From Defluviitaleaceae bacterium (lineage in GTDB: Bacteria; Bacillota; Clostridia; Lachnospirales; WRAX01), in NCBI GenBank assembly GCA_009781815.1, contig WQVB01000067.1, positions 1 through 6,824 on the forward strand: a stretch of DNA of 6,824 nucleotides. The letters run 5' to 3'. The notes under the pieces were generated by a model that was not told where the DNA came from, searched no databases, and was given only the letters and a program-made list of their open reading frames with translations. Below, one piece after another: positions 5,806 to 6,824 of this stretch. The translations under genes were made by a program, and so were the position numbers. The number at the start of each line of letters is the position of its first letter. The first letter of the stretch is position 1.

Positions 5806-5913
5806 ATGTCTAATTTTGAGATGACTATCATAATTCTTAATGCAATAACAATTTTTATTGCATTTGCAAATTTTGTAGTATATCTAATAGACCTATTTTC
5901 CAAAAGAAAATAA
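5806..5913 (+). CDS. Small hydrophobic Hol_Tox-type toxin 1 (type I TA)
   Basis: A 35-residue peptide: MSNFEM, then an uninterrupted hydrophobic helix (about residues 6-28), then a basic tail ending FSKRK. This pattern (MS-x-FE at the start, one membrane helix, Lys/Arg tail, 30-40 residues) matches the putative holin-like toxin family of Firmicutes (Hol_Tox), related in design to B. subtilis TxpA and BsrG. Such peptides insert in the membrane and stop growth when over-made. The ATG follows AAGGAGGTGAAGCT, a near-perfect Shine-Dalgarno. It differs from toxin 2 mainly inside the helix (for example I8-I10 and F20-N22), whereas both ends are identical. Expression is probably limited by the masking hairpin and by the convergent antisense RNA. 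No biochemical activity can be shown from sequence alone. Confidence 0.8.
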   Translation: MSNFEMTIIILNAITIFIAFANFVVYLIDLFSKRK

Positions 5914-5990
5914 CCGCCCCCTGACCAAGGTAATGCGGTTATTTTAGTATAAATAATCAAACCTAAGTCAACCGCTTTGCGATTGCTCTT
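5900..5990 (-). ncRNA. Antisense antitoxin RNA 1
   Basis: Predicted from the minus-strand promoter at 5997-6025 to the hairpin at 5907-5945, about 85-95 nt. It is complementary to the 3' part of the toxin 1 mRNA, including the last codons, like RatA and SR4 which overlap txpA and bsrG at their 3' ends. It begins about AGAGCAATCGCAAAGCGGTT. The ends are estimates. Confidence 0.65.
5907..5945. terminator. Hairpin over the toxin 1 stop codon; probable antisense terminator
   Basis: AAAATAACCGC (5907-5917) pairs with GCGGTTATTTT (5935-5945), 11 bp, 17-nt loop. The toxin TAA (5911-5913) is in the left arm. On the minus strand the hairpin is followed by TCTTTTGG, giving a T-rich exit for the antisense RNA; on the plus strand the T-run is part of the stem, so readthrough toward 5990 is plausible. 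Confidence 0.7.
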
Positions 5991-5996
5991 TTTATT

Positions 5997-6025
5997 ATTA
6001 TACCAAAAGACAACACACTATGCAA
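5997..6025 (-). promoter_or_regulatory. Antisense RNA 1 promoter
   Basis: On the minus strand TTGCAT (6025-6020), 17-bp spacer, perfect TATAAT (6002-5997). It points into the toxin gene from its 3' side, and its -10 adjoins the T-run that would end the toxin mRNA. Conserved exactly in unit 2. Confidence 0.8.
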
Positions 6026-6057
6026 GTATTTTTTAGGTATCTGTAGCGAATAATTTA

Positions 6058-6086
6058 TTGAAAAATGTCGAGTTATATGATATAGT
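6058..6086 (+). promoter_or_regulatory. Toxin 2 promoter
   Basis: TTGAAA (6058-6063), 17-bp spacer, TATAGT (6081-6086). Expected start near 6093. The -10 has one change from unit 1 (TATATT to TATAGT), which may alter strength. Confidence 0.75.
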
Positions 6087-6125
6087 AATATCTGGAGCAA
6101 TCAAAAAGCAAGGCGGTTGGCGAAT

Positions 6126-6143
6126 CCTCCTAAGGAAAGGAGG
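6126..6143 (+). promoter_or_regulatory. Shine-Dalgarno-masking hairpin, toxin 2
   Basis: CCTCCT (6126-6131) pairs with AGGAGG (6138-6143) across the loop AAGGAA. Same stem as unit 1 with a changed loop, 7 nt before ATG 6151. Confidence 0.75.
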
Positions 6144-6150
6144 TGAAGCT

Positions 6151-6258
6151 ATGTCTAATTTTGAGATTATTGTAGTAGTTTTTAATGCGGTAACAATTGT
6201 TATTGCACTCATAAGACTCATGATATATCTGATAGACTTATTTTCCAAAAGAAAATAA
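6151..6258 (+). CDS. Small hydrophobic Hol_Tox-type toxin 2 (type I TA)
   Basis: A 35-residue paralogue of toxin 1: MSNFEI, a hydrophobic segment rich in Ile and Val (about residues 6-29, interrupted by R22), then the identical end YLIDLFSKRK. The arginine in the helix is a difference from toxin 1 (N22) and could change membrane behaviour. ATG 6151 follows AAAGGAGGTGAAGCT. The frame is open upstream to 6058, but that stretch contains the promoter, so the longer 66-residue reading is rejected. Regulation as for toxin 1: masking hairpin, end-to-end mRNA pairing and convergent antisense RNA. The family call rests on size, start motif, single helix and basic tail together with the complete regulatory layout. 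Confidence 0.8.
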   Translation: MSNFEIIVVVFNAVTIVIALIRLMIYLIDLFSKRK

Positions 6259-6331
6259 CCGCCCCCTAGGCAAAGGTATGCGGTTATTTCTTTAACCTAA
6301 AATCTTAGCCAACCGCTTTGCGATTGCTCTT
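6245..6331 (-). ncRNA. Antisense antitoxin RNA 2
   Basis: Predicted from the promoter at 6338-6366 to the hairpin at 6252-6289, about 85 nt, complementary to the toxin 2 mRNA 3' part. Its 5' end matches that of antisense RNA 1 for over 20 nt with one change, so cross-pairing between the units is possible; the loop sequences differ. Ends are estimates. Confidence 0.65.
6252..6289. terminator. Hairpin over the toxin 2 stop codon; probable antisense terminator
   Basis: AAATAACCGC (6253-6262) pairs with GCGGTTATTT (6280-6289), 10 bp, with a 17-nt loop starting CCCCTAGG. The TAA (6256-6258) is in the left arm. The loop differs from that of unit 1 (CCCCTGACC), the stem does not. Confidence 0.7.
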
Positions 6332-6337
6332 TTTATT

Positions 6338-6366
6338 ATTATACCAAAAGGCAACACACTATGCAA
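6338..6366 (-). promoter_or_regulatory. Antisense RNA 2 promoter
   Basis: On the minus strand TTGCAT (6366-6361), 17-bp spacer, TATAAT (6343-6338). Both hexamers and the spacer length are identical to unit 1. Confidence 0.8.
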
Positions 6367-6403
6367 GTATTTTTTAGAGAAAAGAAAGTCAACATCTCTA
6401 TCC

Positions 6404-6433
6404 CGAAACTTAGCAGCTGTTTTTAGCAACTTA
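6404..6433 (-). promoter_or_regulatory. Candidate LytTR operator (direct repeats)
   Basis: On the minus strand TAAGTTGCT (6433-6425) and TAAGTTTCG (6412-6404) are direct repeats 21 bp apart, start to start, with a 12-bp gap. Each fits the LytTR site pattern [TA][AC][CA]GTTN[AG][TG] as I recall it at 8 of 9 positions. They end 11 bp before the -35 box of the LytTR gene, suggesting autoregulation. An overlapping inverted repeat (AGCTGTTTTTA 6415-6425 with TAAAAACGGCT 6435-6445, one G-T pair) reaches the -35. Confidence 0.55.
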
Positions 6434-6444
6434 GTAAAAACGGC

Positions 6445-6473
6445 TTGCAATCAATAAAAATAGCAAGTATAAT
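6445..6473 (+). promoter_or_regulatory. Promoter of the LytTR gene
   Basis: TTGCAA (6445-6450), 17-bp spacer, perfect TATAAT (6468-6473). Expected start near 6480, leaving a leader of about 20 nt that contains GGGAGG. Confidence 0.8.
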
Positions 6474-6499
6474 AACACTATGATGACGGGAGGGTAAAG

Positions 6500-6824
6500 G
6501 TGAAGATAAACATAAACATCGACAAAAGCTATAAAGAAACCGAAATAACCATCAACAGCGCCACCATGAGTGATGAGCTTGAAAAGGTTATAGCAAGCCT
6601 TCGTGCTTTGGATTTTAAGCTAACAGGCACAAGAGATGGCCAAACCCACATTTTAGATGCTTCTGCCATTTTGTATATTGACACGGTAGATAAAAAGACG
6701 TTTTTATATACCAAGGGGGCAATATACGAAACAAGCCTGCGGCTTTATGAGCTTGAAGAGCAGCTTTGCAATGGGGATTTCTTTAGGGCTAGCAAATCTA
6801 GCATTGTAAACTTTAACAAAATAA
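6500..6824 (+). CDS. LytTR-domain transcriptional regulator, 5' part
   Basis: Starts at GTG 6500, 6 nt after GGGAGG (6488-6493); the nearby ATG-ATG at 6480 meets a stop after a few codons, so GTG is the start. The 108 visible residues begin MKININ and have a short N-terminal region (1-50) with no receiver domain, then the LytTR DNA-binding domain: ILDASAILYIDTVDKKTFLYT (51-71), YETSLRLYELEEQL (76-89) and FFRASKSSIVNFNKI (94-108), the last being the hallmark block before the window ends. Stand-alone LytTR proteins of about 145 residues are common in Firmicutes, often followed by a DUF3021 membrane protein; whether that holds here is outside the window. Expected role: cytoplasmic DNA-binding regulator, probably controlling its own promoter through the upstream direct repeats and possibly a downstream membrane gene. 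Confidence 0.9.
   Translation, partial: MKININIDKSYKETEITINSATMSDELEKVIASLRALDFKLTGTRDGQTHILDASAILYIDTVDKKTFLYTKGAIYETSLRLYELEEQLCNGDFFRASKSSIVNFNKI

Larger units (their letters stand above)
5603..6036 (+). repeat. Tandem type I toxin-antitoxin unit 1 (434 bp)
   Basis: First of two direct repeats. It runs from TAGCAAATAATTTATTG, which contains the last codons and stop of uvrC, to GCAAGTATTTTTTAG. It carries a toxin promoter, leader, toxin gene, stop-codon hairpin and antisense promoter in the same order as unit 2. About 100 bp longer than unit 2, almost entirely because of a palindromic insertion in the leader. Confidence 0.9.
6044..6377 (+). repeat. Tandem type I toxin-antitoxin unit 2 (334 bp)
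   Basis: Second direct repeat, from TAGCGAATAATTTATTG to GCAAGTATTTTTTAG, 7 bp after unit 1. Its first bases match the uvrC tail (TAGCAAATAA), although here they are not coding, which marks it as the derived copy. Promoters, masking stem, toxin ends and antisense promoter are conserved; the toxin helix and the stop-codon hairpin loop have diverged. Confidence 0.9.

Noticed and set aside
6058..6150. N-terminal extension of toxin 2 to a 66-residue protein
   Set aside because: The extension starts at the TTG of the -35 box and runs through the promoter and leader helix. The internal ATG 6151 has a near-perfect Shine-Dalgarno, and the same extension is broken in unit 1.
5712..6248. Minus-strand frames of 82 and 71 residues across the toxin units
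   Set aside because: They resemble each other only because the units are duplicated; they are antisense shadows of the toxin genes with no ribosome binding sites.
6415..6445. Inverted repeat upstream of the LytTR gene as a terminator for the toxin units
   Set aside because: The stem is AT-rich with no T-run after it on either strand; an operator role overlapping the -35 is more plausible.

Overview
The window looks like a chromosomal segment of a low-to-moderate GC Gram-positive bacterium, probably class Clostridia. This is inferred from AAGGAGG-type Shine-Dalgarno sites, consensus sigma-A promoters with 17-bp spacers, a TnpV-like protein, a LytTR regulator and two Hol_Tox-type small membrane toxins. 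No species can be named.

Layout, left to right. (1) 1-181, minus: 5' part of a TnpV-like transposon-associated protein. (2) 281-474: a palindromic REP/MITE-like repeat (copy 1), then a terminator with no obvious gene. (3) 639-920, plus: a 93-aa orphan with an HNH-like zinc pattern, ending at a terminator shared with the converging HD gene. (4) 943-3315, minus: rnhA, rlmH and a SAMHD1-like HD phosphohydrolase. rnhA and rlmH overlap by one base; the HD gene follows across repeat copy 2. The rnhA promoter sits so close to its ATG that the mRNA should be leaderless. (5) 3352-3746: a divergent spacer holding repeat copies 3 and 4, a short coding remnant and the uvrC promoter. (6) 3747-5612, plus: complete uvrC. 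(7) 5603-6377: a tandem duplication of a complete type I toxin-antitoxin unit starting in the last codons of uvrC. (8) 6404-6824: a LytTR regulator gene, cut by the window end, with a consensus promoter and a direct-repeat operator matching the LytTR binding pattern.

The most interesting part is region 7. Each unit has a toxin promoter (TTGAAA, 17 bp, TATATT or TATAGT), a 6-bp hairpin that buries the Shine-Dalgarno, a 35-aa hydrophobic toxin, a hairpin over the stop codon, and a convergent antisense promoter (TTGCAT, 17 bp, TATAAT) just beyond the 3' end. The extreme 5' end of each predicted toxin mRNA can pair with its extreme 3' end (14 bp plus 8-9 bp). The antisense RNA starts with nearly the same sequence as the mRNA 5' end, so it could compete for the same 3' target. 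In unit 1 a roughly 96-bp palindromic insertion sits exactly at the bulge between the two paired segments. The general architecture resembles txpA/ratA and bsrG/SR4 of Bacillus subtilis; the end-to-end pairing and the inserted hairpin appear unusual.

The other genes are housekeeping: DNA repair (uvrC), RNA-DNA hybrid removal (rnhA), ribosome modification (rlmH) and probable nucleotide metabolism (HD protein).
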